DNA of 64,000 nt, taken from assembly GCF_000143415.4 (NCBI RefSeq), contig NW_003314331.1, forward strand, positions 666,114-730,113, read 5' to 3'. A program made the translations under genes and the position numbers. The notes beneath the pieces were generated by a model. It saw only the letters and a program-made list of their open reading frames with translations, was not told where the DNA came from and ran no database searches. Source of the DNA: Selaginella moellendorffii. Its lineage: Eukaryota; Streptophyta; Lycopodiopsida; Selaginellales; Selaginellaceae. Below, one piece after another: positions 46,630-57,349 of this stretch; positions within the stretch are counted from its first letter, which is position 1, and each line of letters begins with the position of its first letter.

Positions 46630-46864
46630 CGTCCCCGTGTCGCCCTCTACCTCGATCGATCCATCCCAGCTCGCTGCCGTTGTTGCTAGCTTCTTAAATC
46701 TCCAGCGAGTTCCCGGAGGAAATCAAGGGGAGGGACGAGAAAACGGTGGAGCAAATCGTGTTGCGTAAAATCGATCTCCTTTGGGAAGTTTCAAACACTA
46801 GTTGGTGGGAAAAATATTATTAAACCGAACTTAACAAAAGGTTACTTAAAGCCAGAAATTATTT

Positions 46865-46935
46865 GCTCTCAGTGAGGATCGAACTCACGACCTTTCGCTT
46901 ACGAAGCGAACGCACTACCACTATGCTATGAAAGC
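46865..46935 (-). tRNA. tRNA-Thr (anticodon CGU)
   Basis: The 71-nt minus-strand cloverleaf has acceptor arms GCTTTCA/TGAGAGC pairing over seven positions (one G-T pair), anticodon stem TTCGC/GCGAA with loop TTCGTAA (anticodon CGT) and T-arm GTGAG-TTCGATC-CTCAC. There is no intron. It sits between the divergently transcribed NPH3 gene and the gene at 47,024. Confidence 0.92.
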
Positions 46936-47023
46936 ATGACAATGCGTTACTTGTCCTTGATCTGCCAGCTAATCGAATGCTAAACCAGCTATTTATCATC
47001 GATTTTGGGGAAGAGCTTAGCCT

Positions 47024-48582
47024 ATGGCGATGGCGATCTCTCGATGCTGCTGCTCGTACAAGAAGGCGACGGTGATCGTTTGCATCTTCAATGTGGCCGC
47101 CGCGTTCTATGTCCTGGATGTGCTCCTCAGCTCCTCGTCGAGGTCTTCGTCCGGGATTCCATGGCGTAGGCGCCACGGTAAGCTCTCGGATCGTTGCTCT
47201 AGCCCCGACATTCTCGACTTGTCACTGAGATCGCCCGATTCTGGCGCCTGGACCGCATAATCCTGGGTCTGGGACGATATTTCGCATTCCGGTCGCGATT
47301 TTTGCCCGAATTCCTCGCGTGATTCGTGCCTGTCGATGCTTGATCCGTGAACCGAGAGTTTCGATTCTCTTTTTTTCTTTTGTTCCTCTCTTTCTTACGC
47401 GATCGCTTGTCTGCGTGGCAGTGCTGGGCTTCTCCGCGCAGGAGGCTCTTCGAATTCAAGAGGCGCACGAGATTCGCCGAAAGGTTGAGCCTCACGAGCT
47501 TATTGACAGGGTAACGTATGAGAACGAACGATTGCTTTCCTTTCTTCCTTTCTTGGCTACCCAGATTTTAATTCCGGTCTCTCTTTATCTTTGTAAAGGT
47601 GAAAGAGATCCAGCTTGAGTCGGATCAAGAGAGCAGCGGTCCCGGCGCTATCAGAAGGAAAGCCGCCATGGACATCGTCCAAAGATTGCGAGATATACAA
47701 TCAACAAACAATCAAACTGCCAGTCAAGGTGTGAAGCTCGACAAAAATAAAATAAGAAACTATGCTAGACAACTCAAGCTGGATTTGGCAGCTCTAAGTG
47801 AATGGCGGCGCAAGAGACTCGAAGCGGCTCGTGCGCGAGAGGCCAAGCAGCCTGCTGAGACTAATGCTACAAGTGACATGAATCAGGAGTTGGCACAAGG
47901 TAGGCACGAATTTCTAACTTCGTGTTCTCTCATTTTCTTTTCAATTTTAGAAGAGGTGTCCAAGCTGGTGGAGCTGGGTTGGCTACACACTCACACCGAA
48001 CCCCCGAGTTTACCAGTGTCCGACAGTGACACCGGCGAAATCCTTCCAACAGTCACTGGAGCCGAAGTTGGTAAGAGCAAAAACCGCAAAGCGAAGCGCT
48101 GTAGATCTCACGTTTTCTCCTCGGTTTTTTTTTTGTAGAGGACGGGATCATCCCTGGAAGGATTGTTCCACCCGAGTGTCACGCCGAGGCACACACGGAT
48201 TACGATGGTGTTGCTGTCCGGTGGGGACTGACTCATCATACGGAGAGCGCCGCCGATTGCTGTCAAGCGTGTTTCAACCAGGCCAAAGCCGCAAAGCCGG
48301 GCGAGATGAAGTGCAACGTTTGGGTGTTTTGCGCTGCCGAGAACGGCTGCTACTCGCCTGATATCTACGAGCACAAACACCAGGAATGCTGGCTCAAACA
48401 GGTAGCGATCAGCTTTTCTTTCTTGTTTTTTTTTTCCTTTCAATCGATCGCTCAAACGATTATCTTGACAGGCTGATGAACCAAAGCTAAACTTCAAGGG
48501 CCACTACCACGAAGAGTACAGGCAAACTCATCAAAACGCCCCGGTCGTAGTTCCCTGGGTCTCTGGAGTTATTCGCGAATGA
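47024..48582 (+). CDS. Single-pass membrane protein with Cys-rich PAN/apple-like C-terminus
   Basis: Multi-exon gene; the first exon ends at about 47,179 and joins at 47,422. Residues about 13-35 (KKATVIVCIFNVAAAFYVLD) form a membrane anchor after a short basic N-terminus, suggesting type II topology. The middle is charged and helical (QEALRIQEAHEIRRKVEP; RNYARQLKLDLAALSEWRRK). The C-terminal part holds ESAADCCQACFNQAKAAK, NVWVFCAAENGC and HQECWLKQ, six to seven Cys in a spacing reminiscent of PAN/apple domains that mediate protein or sugar binding. Stop at 48,580-48,582. The exact domain match is inference. Confidence 0.75.
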
Positions 48583-48792
48583 CCTCCAGGTTCTTTTATA
48601 CTTTTTCTTTTTTCTATACGATCCAGTGTACAGATTTTGGTAATTCTTCGTAGTACTATTCTTTAGTACTATTCTTTAGAACAATGTGCAAAGCTTAATT
48701 TTTTTTTCTTGTTTTTGCAAGATATACGCAAGCACCACTTACAAATGGCTGATGATTTACTGTACATTGTGTGAGAGCCTCGCTTCTTCGAC

Positions 48793-50553
48793 TTAGCTGG
48801 CACACGAGATCGCATCAGTCGGCTTGATCCTCGAGAACAACGCTGGCTCTAGCCCCAAGTCACGCACTGAAGAGGTCGCCTCCTCCACAGCCTTTTGGAG
48901 CTCAAACTTTCTCGAGCTTAGCTGCTGGCACAGCGAGCAAATCGCCTTCTTCTCTTCGCTCGAGACGCTCGAGACGCTCCCGTTGCAATTGGTGGAGAGC
49001 AAGCCCCGTGGAGCAGTGCCGCCCGAGCTCTCCTCTTGGATGGATATGACGTTCTTGCTCGGGTTCTCTGGCGAGCTCTCGGTTTTGGCTTTGCTATAAA
49101 CTTTGCCCGTTTTCTTCTTCTCCATCTGCCTGGGCATCACGTCAAACAGCCACTTCCCTCCGTTCCAGACGGCCACCGCGGCCTTGAAGAGCTCGAAGAG
49201 TACGTGCAAGCGGTACGACTTGAACATCGGTACCGTGAGCGCCATGGTTGCCACCGTGAACGCCGCTTGGATCGCCGCGTACATGACAACCCGGTTGCGT
49301 TCTCCCAGCAATCCACTGAGCCACCACCATATGTTGTTTGCTCTCGCGGCCTTTCGAGATAGCTCCCTGTCAAGATCATCTATATAACTTGAAAGAGATT
49401 AAAAGCTTGTGAAGTACCTGAAAGATGTCATGACTTCTGGATCTCTGAGCAGCCTTTGCTTGCGCAGCACGTTGACGATGAGGAGGTAGAGTGCTTGCCA
49501 GACGCTGTACGCGATGAGTGGGACGAAGAAGAGCCAAGTCCACAAGGCGCGGTTGTCGTGAACGAGTGGCCAAGCCGGCCAAGGCCCCGTTGCGTCCAAG
49601 GAATGGTGAGGATACGTAATTGGATCCCACCAGCGAATTATGAAGAACACGGTGCCTGCTCGTATAGTCGCAAGTTAGCTTGTTTCTGTGGAAAAAGAAG
49701 GAGAACACTGTGAAACTTGCCGGGAAGCAAATGAATTAGAACGCTGATGATCTTGTCAATAGAGCTGAACACCAGGCTACACCTCCATACAATCAATGCC
49801 CAAGCTAGGGGCCCCTGAAAAGATCGATGCAATGAACGTTCTTTGAAAACGAGCATGAAGTGAAAGACCACTTACTTCAGAGAAAGAAAAGCAGACCATG
49901 AAGAGCTTCTCGTTGTTTGGAAAGACGAGAAGCATAGCCATGAAGATAACATTCGCGTAGTAGCAGAAGTCCTGCAAATCCATGAACGAAGTTTTGTAAA
50001 CATGATTTACTCGAGCACCAAGAAGATTTACTCTACCAGAAGATAGTAGTGCCACTTCCTCGTTCTGTAGTAAATCCATCTCAGTGGAGCGATCCCAAGG
50101 AAGAACAGGCAGTACAGGTAGGGAATCTCGTGCGGCCCTGATCCACCAATCATGCCAAAGAGTTATATACTAAACTTTTTCTCCCAAAGAATAGGAACAC
50201 TCACTTGATCCCATCACGTAGCACACAGTGCCAAAGCAAAACACTCCAATACAGTAAGTCACCTAGAGGAATCAAACACGCAAACGCTTAAGTGTCGAAA
50301 ATTTTATTTCTTTCTATTTTCTTTTAAAGTAAAAAAAAAAAGCCAAACACGCACCTTATTGAGGAGCTGCTCGTGTTCATCAGCCCTCCTGGAAATTATA
50401 GAGGCTCGCTCGGACAAGAATCGCGCAGCGACCTGCATTACACAAAGCCTCTTCACAATCCGCGCGATCGCAGCACCGTGAGAATGGAAAACCTACCTCG
50501 GATCGCCTCGCCGCAGCCAATTTGGGAGAGCCGGCGTCGTCGTCGGGCGCCAT
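48793..50553 (-). CDS. GPC1: Glycerophosphocholine acyltransferase, Gpc1/DUF2838 family
   Basis: Multi-exon gene from ATG 50,553 to TAA 48,795-48,793. Several membrane helices are visible ([55 protein letters not shown]). Family-typical segments are [19 protein letters not shown] with [29 protein letters not shown] and [11 protein letters not shown]. The C-terminal tail after [14 protein letters not shown] is soluble and Ser/Lys-rich with a possible coiled coil. Family members acylate glycerophosphocholine with acyl-CoA to lysophosphatidylcholine in phosphatidylcholine remodelling at the ER. The identification rests on overall family resemblance, not on a catalytic motif I could check. Confidence 0.82.
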
Positions 50554-51100
50554 TGCGCCGGCCGCGGCGATGAATCGAGAGCGCGCCAGCGAGCGAGCGG
50601 CGTTCAGCTCCCAGCGAGGCGCTCAGGAGATTCTCGCAGCAGCGATGGCGCCCAAGATCCAAGAACCCACACGGACAGCGCGAATGATGAAATCCAACGG
50701 CCACCAATGAAACCTATGGTTGTCGTGTTGATACAAGGATGGCATATTCGCGAGATCTACCTGCGGATATCCCTGTTTTGTGCTCATATACCTTTTTACT
50801 TCAAATTTAAAATTAAAGGACTCCTTTTGGCGGGGCCCTAGATATTTTGGCGGGAATGCTCTCTTTATACTTTAACCTTGTTTTTCATTTGATTAAGAGA
50901 CATCGCGAAGAGTTTGCCGAGATTCCAGCACCAGACAACAGCGTTTTTATCCATCTTCTCCAAGTCCTTTAGTTTAACACATTGAAATTTAGCAGGTCTC
51001 TCCAACAATGATGCGGCCATTGCTGAGGCTCTATCAGACTATTCACACCCCCAAATTGAGATCAATCATAGGTATAAGGTGCTAGTTGACTTGACAATAT
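50554..51100. other. Intergenic region between Gpc1 and kinase-like genes
   Basis: It holds the Gpc1 promoter side and the 3-prime flank of the kinase-like gene. No TATA box was confidently placed and no further gene is supported. Confidence 0.4.
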
Positions 51101-52942
51101 TTATGTTTTGATGCTTTGGAACAGATGTTTGAAGCGTGCTAGCAAAGGCTCGTAGAGGTGACCACTCTTTTCTGCCACCAAGACCGGTAAGCACTTTCGT
51201 CTAAGTTCGAGAACCTTGTCATCGCTCCCACTCTCCGCGGCCTTGCTCCACGGCAGCGAGTTCTCGTTAAGAATTTTCAGGCAGCAATACAGCAGGCTCT
51301 CCAAGTCGCTGATGATATCATCTGCCCTCGTACCTATGAAGTACCAGTGGGAAGAAAACTCCCAGCTCGGAATCCCAGTCATCGCAGTCTTGACACCCAG
51401 AGAAGGCCATGCACTGTCAACTGCTTCAACGAACTTTGAAAATGCCGTGCCGTATGCAAGGCCCCAGTCTATCAAGCTGTAGGTGCCATCCTTGCAGCAG
51501 ATGTTCTGTAGAGAAACATCCCCGTGGTAGACACCCTTTTGAGCGCAGCATTGCAGCACTTCATAAAGCTGCTTGCTCATCTCGTAAACTTGTGGGGGAG
51601 TCATGGAGGAGGAGGACAGAAGTTTTTCCAGCGGCACCCCTGCATCCCTGACAAGCATCGCTGGCCTGTTTTGCAAGCCTTGAGCCTCCACCGTCACAGG
51701 ACAAGCACCTGTGTCTCCGAGTTGAGCCCTGAAAAACATATCCCTCTCCGTTTGAAACCATCTCTCCCACGCCCATTCCGGCTCTAAGGTCGAGAGCGCC
51801 TCCGCCCGACGTTGCACGTCTGGCCCAACCTTGAGCCACCACACCCGGCTTCCCCACGAAACTCTGAAAACCAGATTAGTCTCTGTGTATAGTGCAATTC
51901 CTGGGATGACAACCGTCACCTTCTGATCCATTCGGCTTTGCACCGGAATTTCCAAAAAGTGTTCGCCTATAGAGTAACCCCTGCTGTCTTTCAGCTCGAG
52001 CTTTATGCGAGAAAAAGGATCCCTGGAAACGCTAGCTTTGAATCCTGATTCTTCCAGTATTTGCCTGTCAAGCATTGCTCCTATCCATTGGACGCAGGGC
52101 AAGTCCATGTCGATAGTGAAAAGCTGGCCAGGAGAGTAGTTGCCGTTCGCCAATGGAAGCAAAGGTCCGTCTACTGTCTGAGGTAGATTCTCGTACTCGT
52201 GTGCTTGATACACACACTGCACCCTGAGTCCCGTCCCAACGAAACCACACACCTCGCTCTTTCCATCAAGTCCGTGGTACTTGGTTCGCTCCAGATACAA
52301 CGCATTGCCTGTGACCACCAGCTGCCCTCGAGCCCCTTCCACTTTCAAAAGATATCCTGGCTCCTCAGTTTTCTGATCCACGACGTTCGATCTGGAAGTA
52401 CCTATACGGAAGAAACCGTCAAGCGACAGCCTCCCTGCGCTTGCAGAATCCCGACTGACTTGTATGGGCACATTCCGTGCGCGTGCAATTGCCTCGGCAT
52501 AGCTGACCAGAAAGTGGACCTGTCGCTTGTATGAGTCCTTTTTCATGCTGCCCACCATCTCGTTGGTTACTCGCTGCTCCAATGCCCCGGCCGCTGTCAA
52601 ATGTCTCACAAAAGCTTCCTTGTTCTCGGAAAAGAGACGAGAGAAAGGAAGACCCGGAATGTCCTGCATGCGGTCAAGTTCCTCGATGCGTTCCAGCTGC
52701 TTCCTGTCCACCCTCGTTGAGCTTACGCGGCCGAGGCTAGACTTGTTGTCCTCAAGCGGGAGCCAGATATAGAGATTCGACAGATCCAAAAGTTGTATTC
52801 GTTCGTTTCGATTGATTATCCTTTTGTCTAGATCCTCCAGGAACTTTGGAACAGCCAGATCATCTAATGGATACACATACCACCTGAAGAACAGCCATTT
52901 ATCATCACCGGCTTTTGCGACCGTTTGTTGAGCGAGTTCCAC
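51101..52942 (-). CDS. Intronless kinase-like protein (FunK1/Crinkler-type kinase fold)
   Basis: This single open frame has 613 residues. The C-terminal half has kinase-like signatures: PAMLVRDAGVPLEKLL as hinge-like segment, VYHGDVSLQN near residue 470 in the catalytic-loop position (HxD present, Arg of HRD replaced by Gly), and SLIDWGLAYG near residue 488 as the DFG equivalent. This pattern resembles FunK1 and Crinkler-type kinases more than typical plant kinases. The N-terminus (DLSNLYIWLPLEDN, then IPGLPFSRLFSENKEAF) may be a ubiquitin-like header as in Crinkler-type proteins; that is inference. A beta-rich middle (residues about 190-400) is unassigned. All other long protein-coding genes of this island have introns, so retroposition or foreign origin is possible. 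Confidence 0.7.
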   Translation of the reverse strand: MELAQQTVAKAGDDKWLFFRWYVYPLDDLAVPKFLEDLDKRIINRNERIQLLDLSNLYIWLPLEDNKSSLGRVSSTRVDRKQLERIEELDRMQDIPGLPFSRLFSENKEAFVRHLTAAGALEQRVTNEMVGSMKKDSYKRQVHFLVSYAEAIARARNVPIQVSRDSASAGRLSLDGFFRIGTSRSNVVDQKTEEPGYLLKVEGARGQLVVTGNALYLERTKYHGLDGKSEVCGFVGTGLRVQCVYQAHEYENLPQTVDGPLLPLANGNYSPGQLFTIDMDLPCVQWIGAMLDRQILEESGFKASVSRDPFSRIKLELKDSRGYSIGEHFLEIPVQSRMDQKVTVVIPGIALYTETNLVFRVSWGSRVWWLKVGPDVQRRAEALSTLEPEWAWERWFQTERDMFFRAQLGDTGACPVTVEAQGLQNRPAMLVRDAGVPLEKLLSSSSMTPPQVYEMSKQLYEVLQCCAQKGVYHGDVSLQNICCKDGTYSLIDWGLAYGTAFSKFVEAVDSAWPSLGVKTAMTGIPSWEFSSHWYFIGTRADDIISDLESLLYCCLKILNENSLPWSKAAESGSDDKVLELRRKCLPVLVAEKSGHLYEPLLARFKHLFQSIKT

Positions 52943-53589
52943 GTCCTCAACAGTAGTTTTAACGTTTCATTTAATCTTGTGCTTCTCGCTCGGAAAAAAT
53001 ACTTGCAACTCATCCACTATACCCTTCCAATTCATCTGTGTTACAAAATGGGTTTATATTCACTACCTTAACCCAAAAGTGATCTATGGATGAATTTGCT
53101 GCACCAGCTTTTTGAAAGGGTGAAAATTCAATTTTGAGAAAACAAATGCTACAATGGCATGAGGAAATTGGCAAAGCTTCTGCTCGACTGCTACGTCAAA
53201 GAAGGCTATATGCTTTCTTCGCCTTGTTGATCACTGTGTCCATGGTCAATTGGTCAATCTTCTGGGACGAGCTGAAAACCTGCCTGGATGGAGCTTGGCA
53301 TGGCATCTTGTGGGCACTAAAGTGATGTAGAGAAATGAGTGGCTGTCCAGATTACAGCCAACATGGGGTGATATAAAGCTGCTGGTGAAGGAGCGAGATG
53401 TAAGCTTGAAAGCTAGATTCATATTGTTCTTCACTGCTGGAGATCGAACTCATCCCAGATATATGGAACAGCTCTGCGGTGATCTCGATCACCGCAGACA
53501 TCTCGGACAGTGTTTTTGTTCCTTAGCTTTCCTCAAATCTAGGGTTATGGTTTGTAGTTTGCTGCTCGTTGGACGTGGAGACCTCTGAA
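52943..53589. other. Unassigned region left of the KAS III pseudogene
   Basis: A 63-codon plus-strand frame (53,134-53,325) has one hydrophobic stretch (LYAFFALLITVSMVNW) but no recognised family. Part may be the lost 5-prime portion of the KAS III copy. Nothing else was found. Confidence 0.35.
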
Positions 53590-54760
53590 AAATGGATCCA
53601 AGGCAGAACCGGCATTCTCTCGCGCCAGGAATCTAACATGCGATTCATGCTTTTCCGCAGCCAAAGAATCCCTGGTCAGTTTGGCTTTGGAAGCGTTGAT
53701 CATGGCCAATGTTGACCCTAAAGACATTGACTTCGTTAAGCTATGCACGTCCACACCACGAGCACTCCGATGGTATTCTGTCTAGAGAAAACGAAATATT
53801 CTGATAACAATGGCCATGTTTTCGGGGCTATAGGTGGCAAATCAACTGTGATGCCATAACTCGGTTGCCTCTTGACACTGTAGCAGCACGCAGCGGCTTT
53901 ATGATCGGTCTAATAGAGCCATCCATGCTTATGAGAGGTGATTTTCTTATTAGAATTGGGCACTGTTTCCACATACACGAATGTGTGCATCTCCAGGAGG
54001 GAGATTCAAGACGGTTCTCGTAGTTGGGGCCCATGTTCTATCCAGATATGTGGACTGGACAGATAGGTAGACGTGTATTTTGTTTGGGGATGCGACTGGA
54101 GTTGTGGTACTCAAGGTGAGCAAAGCAAAGACATCACTACTGAAGCTTGCTACAATTATAATTTTCAGGCTAGCACCAGCAAAGACAATCTACTTGGCTA
54201 TCAGATGCCAACGTATCTAGCGGAGATAAGTACGTTGCTTTGACATATCCATTGTCACGATTGATCTTGCTTGCAAGTACTTACATCTTTCACCCAAAGA
54301 AAATGCTACTGACGAGACGGTGCAGGGGCGCAATGGCCCATAGAGCTGTTGGAGAAGCCATCTTATTCATTCCTTGACATGGAAGGACAAGAAGTGTGCT
54401 GTTGAAACCGTGCCTGCAGCTGTCCAAGACGCTCTTGAAGATGCCAATCTTGGAATTCAGGAGATTGATTGGAGCTTCATCAAAAAGCAGAGGCAAACCA
54501 GCAAATTTTGGACAAAGTTACTGAGAAACTAAAGGTCCTAAGGGGTTGGCAAACCTCGCGTCCTATGGGAACACCAGTGTTGCATCCATTTCTCTTGTGT
54601 TGTATGAGCAAGTTCGAAGTGGTCGAGTCAAGCCAGGGGATGTTATAGCTACAGCAGGATTTGGAACTGGTTTTACGTGCGCCGGTGCAGTTTTTAAGTG
54701 GATTGCAAGGGCTGTCGTCCTGAAACTTGACATCTCCAGAAGTATAAAAATTATGAATAT
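53590..54760 (+). pseudogene. Beta-ketoacyl-ACP synthase III (KAS III) pseudogene
   Basis: Segments follow KAS III in order but in shifting frames: WIQGRTGI near 53,591; SLALEALIMANVDPKDIDFV then LCTSTP near 53,690-53,755; [20 protein letters not shown] near 54,007-54,065; an ATGVVVLK piece near 54,085-54,117 before a GTGAGC donor; VPAAVQDALEDANLGIQEID near 54,412-54,472; [20 protein letters not shown] and [19 protein letters not shown] near 54,550-54,680. The active Cys and the N-terminal transit region are missing or unreadable. At least four frameshifts or stops rule out a functional enzyme. KAS III starts plastid fatty-acid synthesis. Confidence 0.85.
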
Positions 54761-54793
54761 ATGCTATGACATAAACTAGTGTATTCAATCTTC

Positions 54794-55792
54794 TTAAGCC
54801 AGAGCTGGCGATGCTCGAGGGAACACTAGCAAGCCTTTGTCTCTATAACTCTCCACAGAGTCTTTCAAGCACTCCTTGAGCGGCCGGAACTTCAACCCAA
54901 GCTCTCGGCGGATCTTCTCAGTGGAGATGACAAAACGCGCCGCCCTCTCGCCGCCAGTGACCATCTTGGACGGCAACCGCGCCGCCACCTCTGGCGGCAC
55001 AACCTCCCGCAGCACATCGATCAGCTCCGCCCTGTGGAGCGAGCTCTCGGCACACAAGTATCGTCCGCGAGCTCCCTGCCTCTCGAACGCCTCAACATGA
55101 GCCAGAGCAACGTCCCTTACATCGACGTAGGCCTGGGATCGGTTCAAGTATCGCTCAAACTTCGTGTTGATCAAACGAAGGATGTGAGAGCTGCTCGCGT
55201 TTTGCCATGGCTGCAACACCGGGCCGAGAGTAACGCATGGATTTATCACCACCAAGTCCAGCTCACTCTTCCTGGAGATCTGCCAAGCAGCACTCTCCGC
55301 CAGCGTCTTTCCCAGGCAGTACCACTCGCCGGTCTCTTCCATAAACTCCAGGCTGCTCCAGCACTGCTCGTCGATCGGGGCGCTATCGCCGCGGGAGGGA
55401 TCCAGGTACATGGTCCCAATCGTGGAAGTGAGCACCACTCTCGTCACCCCCGCGCTGGAGCAAGCCCGCATCAGATTCACGGTGCCATCGACGATGGGCT
55501 GGACGATCTCAGCGTGGGGATCGCGGGTAAGCTTGGCCGCCATGGCGCAGGCAACGTGGAAGACCCCGTCGCAGCCCTGGACGCTGGCCTCGATGGCGCT
55601 GCTGCTGCTGAGATCGAGCTTGACAGTGGTGAGGCGATCCGGAGCGCCCGGAAGCTGCTTGAGATGCGCGAGCTTGAGCTCGTCGTGGGGATCGCGCACG
55701 GCGGCTCGAACCTGGTAGCCTCGATCCAGGAGAATGCGGACGATCCAGGAGCCAATGAAGCCGCCAGCACCCGTTACCGCCACTGTCGACAT
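54794..55792 (-). CDS. Cinnamoyl-CoA reductase-like NADPH reductase, single exon
   Basis: Intact 332-residue short-chain dehydrogenase of the extended DFR/CCR type. The Rossmann loop VTGAGGFIGSWIV lies at the N-terminus, then RAAVRDP with cofactor-contacting Arg, DGVFHVACAM, and the catalytic Tyr/Lys in EWYCLGKTLAESA. True CCRs carry KNWYCYGK, so the substrate may differ. VVINPCVTLGPVLQP and YVDVRDVALAHV are standard. The ATG at 55,792 is preferred over the upstream in-frame Met at 55,873 because it gives the usual family start directly before the loop. Its 5-prime flank to about 56,050 is conserved, inverted, next to the broken copy at 30,116. Confidence 0.9.
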   Translation of the reverse strand: MSTVAVTGAGGFIGSWIVRILLDRGYQVRAAVRDPHDELKLAHLKQLPGAPDRLTTVKLDLSSSSAIEASVQGCDGVFHVACAMAAKLTRDPHAEIVQPIVDGTVNLMRACSSAGVTRVVLTSTIGTMYLDPSRGDSAPIDEQCWSSLEFMEETGEWYCLGKTLAESAAWQISRKSELDLVVINPCVTLGPVLQPWQNASSSHILRLINTKFERYLNRSQAYVDVRDVALAHVEAFERQGARGRYLCAESSLHRAELIDVLREVVPPEVAARLPSKMVTGGERAARFVISTEKIRRELGLKFRPLKECLKDSVESYRDKGLLVFPRASPALA

Positions 55793-56055
55793 GCTTGCTT
55801 TTCGTTTTAGGTTTTTCTGTTTTGCAAAGCAAAAGGAGACACGATGACCTCGGAAGCTCTGAAGATGATCCACCTCGTAGTGACTCTTGGATTGAATTCT
55901 TGACGAGGATTATATATAGGTGCGGCATGCTGAGGCTGAACACAATGGTTTCCATTCGCCGCGCCATGTCTTCGATCCGGTCCTCAAGCCCGCTGGCTGG
56001 AAGCAAGTAAGACAAATAGAAAATATAACAGGATTTTACAGTCGGGTCTTAGGTG

Positions 56056-56788
56056 GAGCAACTCCGGAAGCATATTGTAGCCACGGGCTTGATGCGTGAA
56101 GTTAAGCTAGTTGTGGTTTCTCCTTTGACGCGGTAAGCACAGGACCAGCGCACAAACATATACAAACTTGTGCTTTTAGGACATTGCAAACGGCTGTAGG
56201 TTTGTTTGGGGTGCGGCATGGCAGCGAACGAATCTCCAGTCCATCGCCTCTTGTTGCCTTGGACCTGTGCAGGGAACTCATGGTACGTTCAGTTCATGCA
56301 TCACTGAGATCTTTTGTGTTTTTGTGTTTGCCAGATTCCTTCTGGAGCCACCAAGAGGAGGCCCATTAGTGAAAGCAAGTTTCAATTTCCCGAGGTGGAT
56401 TTTTCGCAGGTGGCCATTTTTTTTATCTTTCGTATTGGAAATTGTGATTTACTTTTCATAGATCGAGGATGATGAAGACGTGCTGTGGAAACCCAACCGA
56501 GAATCAAGGGAGTCCTTTGATGCACGACGGACATCTTTCTTGCAATGGTAAATCAAACTCTTATGACTGTTTTTTGCTCGTGCTAGCAGTTGCCTTTTGA
56601 GCAGGTTGACGTTTCGTGAAGAGAAGAACATCGCGGTTGTTTCCCATGGCGCCTTTCTCAAAAACCTGGTGAATAGTCGTGATGATGATGGGTCAAGTTT
56701 TTGTGGTGACCAGAAAACCTCAAACTTTTCAAATTGTGAGCTTTTCTCCATCGCTCTTCATCTCAAGCCAAGTTCGTCGCTGTGCTGA
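56056..56788 (+). pseudogene. 5-prime-truncated phosphoglycerate-mutase-like gene
   Basis: Exons read in order: VEQLRKHIVATGLMREVKLV then VVSPLTR (56,056-56,130), LQTAVGLFGVRHGSERI through DLCRELM (56,181-56,282), a piece with FPEVDFSQ (near 56,390-56,410), IEDDEDVLWKPNRES (56,461-56,505) and LTFREEKNIAVVSHGAFLKN to SSSLC (56,604-56,788). These are histidine-phosphatase superfamily segments; SHGAF holds the second conserved His region. The first exon, with the RHG catalytic His, is absent. The upstream end stops near the CCR-like gene. Probably inactive, although the remaining exons look well kept. Confidence 0.75.
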
Positions 56789-57349
56789 TTAGGTTCCAGA
56801 CATTTCAAGGCAGTAATAATAGTATTCAATTTCCTGGAATATCGTAAGTCATCTAGCCGCGCCCGTGTTAAGTGCTACGTTTTTGGTGGTAAGTTCTGCT
56901 TCTTCATTCTATAATTTCTCAGAGAAAAACAAATACAACCATGGAGTTTATGAAGTGGACCATAGTGTGTGCTGAACCTCGTTTGAAGCAAGTTTCACTT
57001 GTTTCTCCAAAAGGTAACATGTAGAGCCTCTTGGTGCACGCGAGAATCAACGGTTGAGGCGCTGTAGTTACTCTACTCAAAATTAAGAAGTCGGTAGACG
57101 GGTCTCTTTGACATTAGTGGCTGTCATGGTGAGAGCCTGCTTTCCTCTGGAACATGGCGATGTCATCTTACTAGGCATTTTCTAGTAGGTAATCAATCGC
57201 ATCCGATAACCAATTAAAAAACTCGTAGTTTTTCCTCAGGGTTCTCTATGATCCAGGTAAGACCTCTCTTTGATCCAGGTCCCGAACAAGAAGCAGTGGA
57301 AGCTGCTCTATGGACTCTTTTCGATCTGGTATAGCCACCTGTTAGGTTT

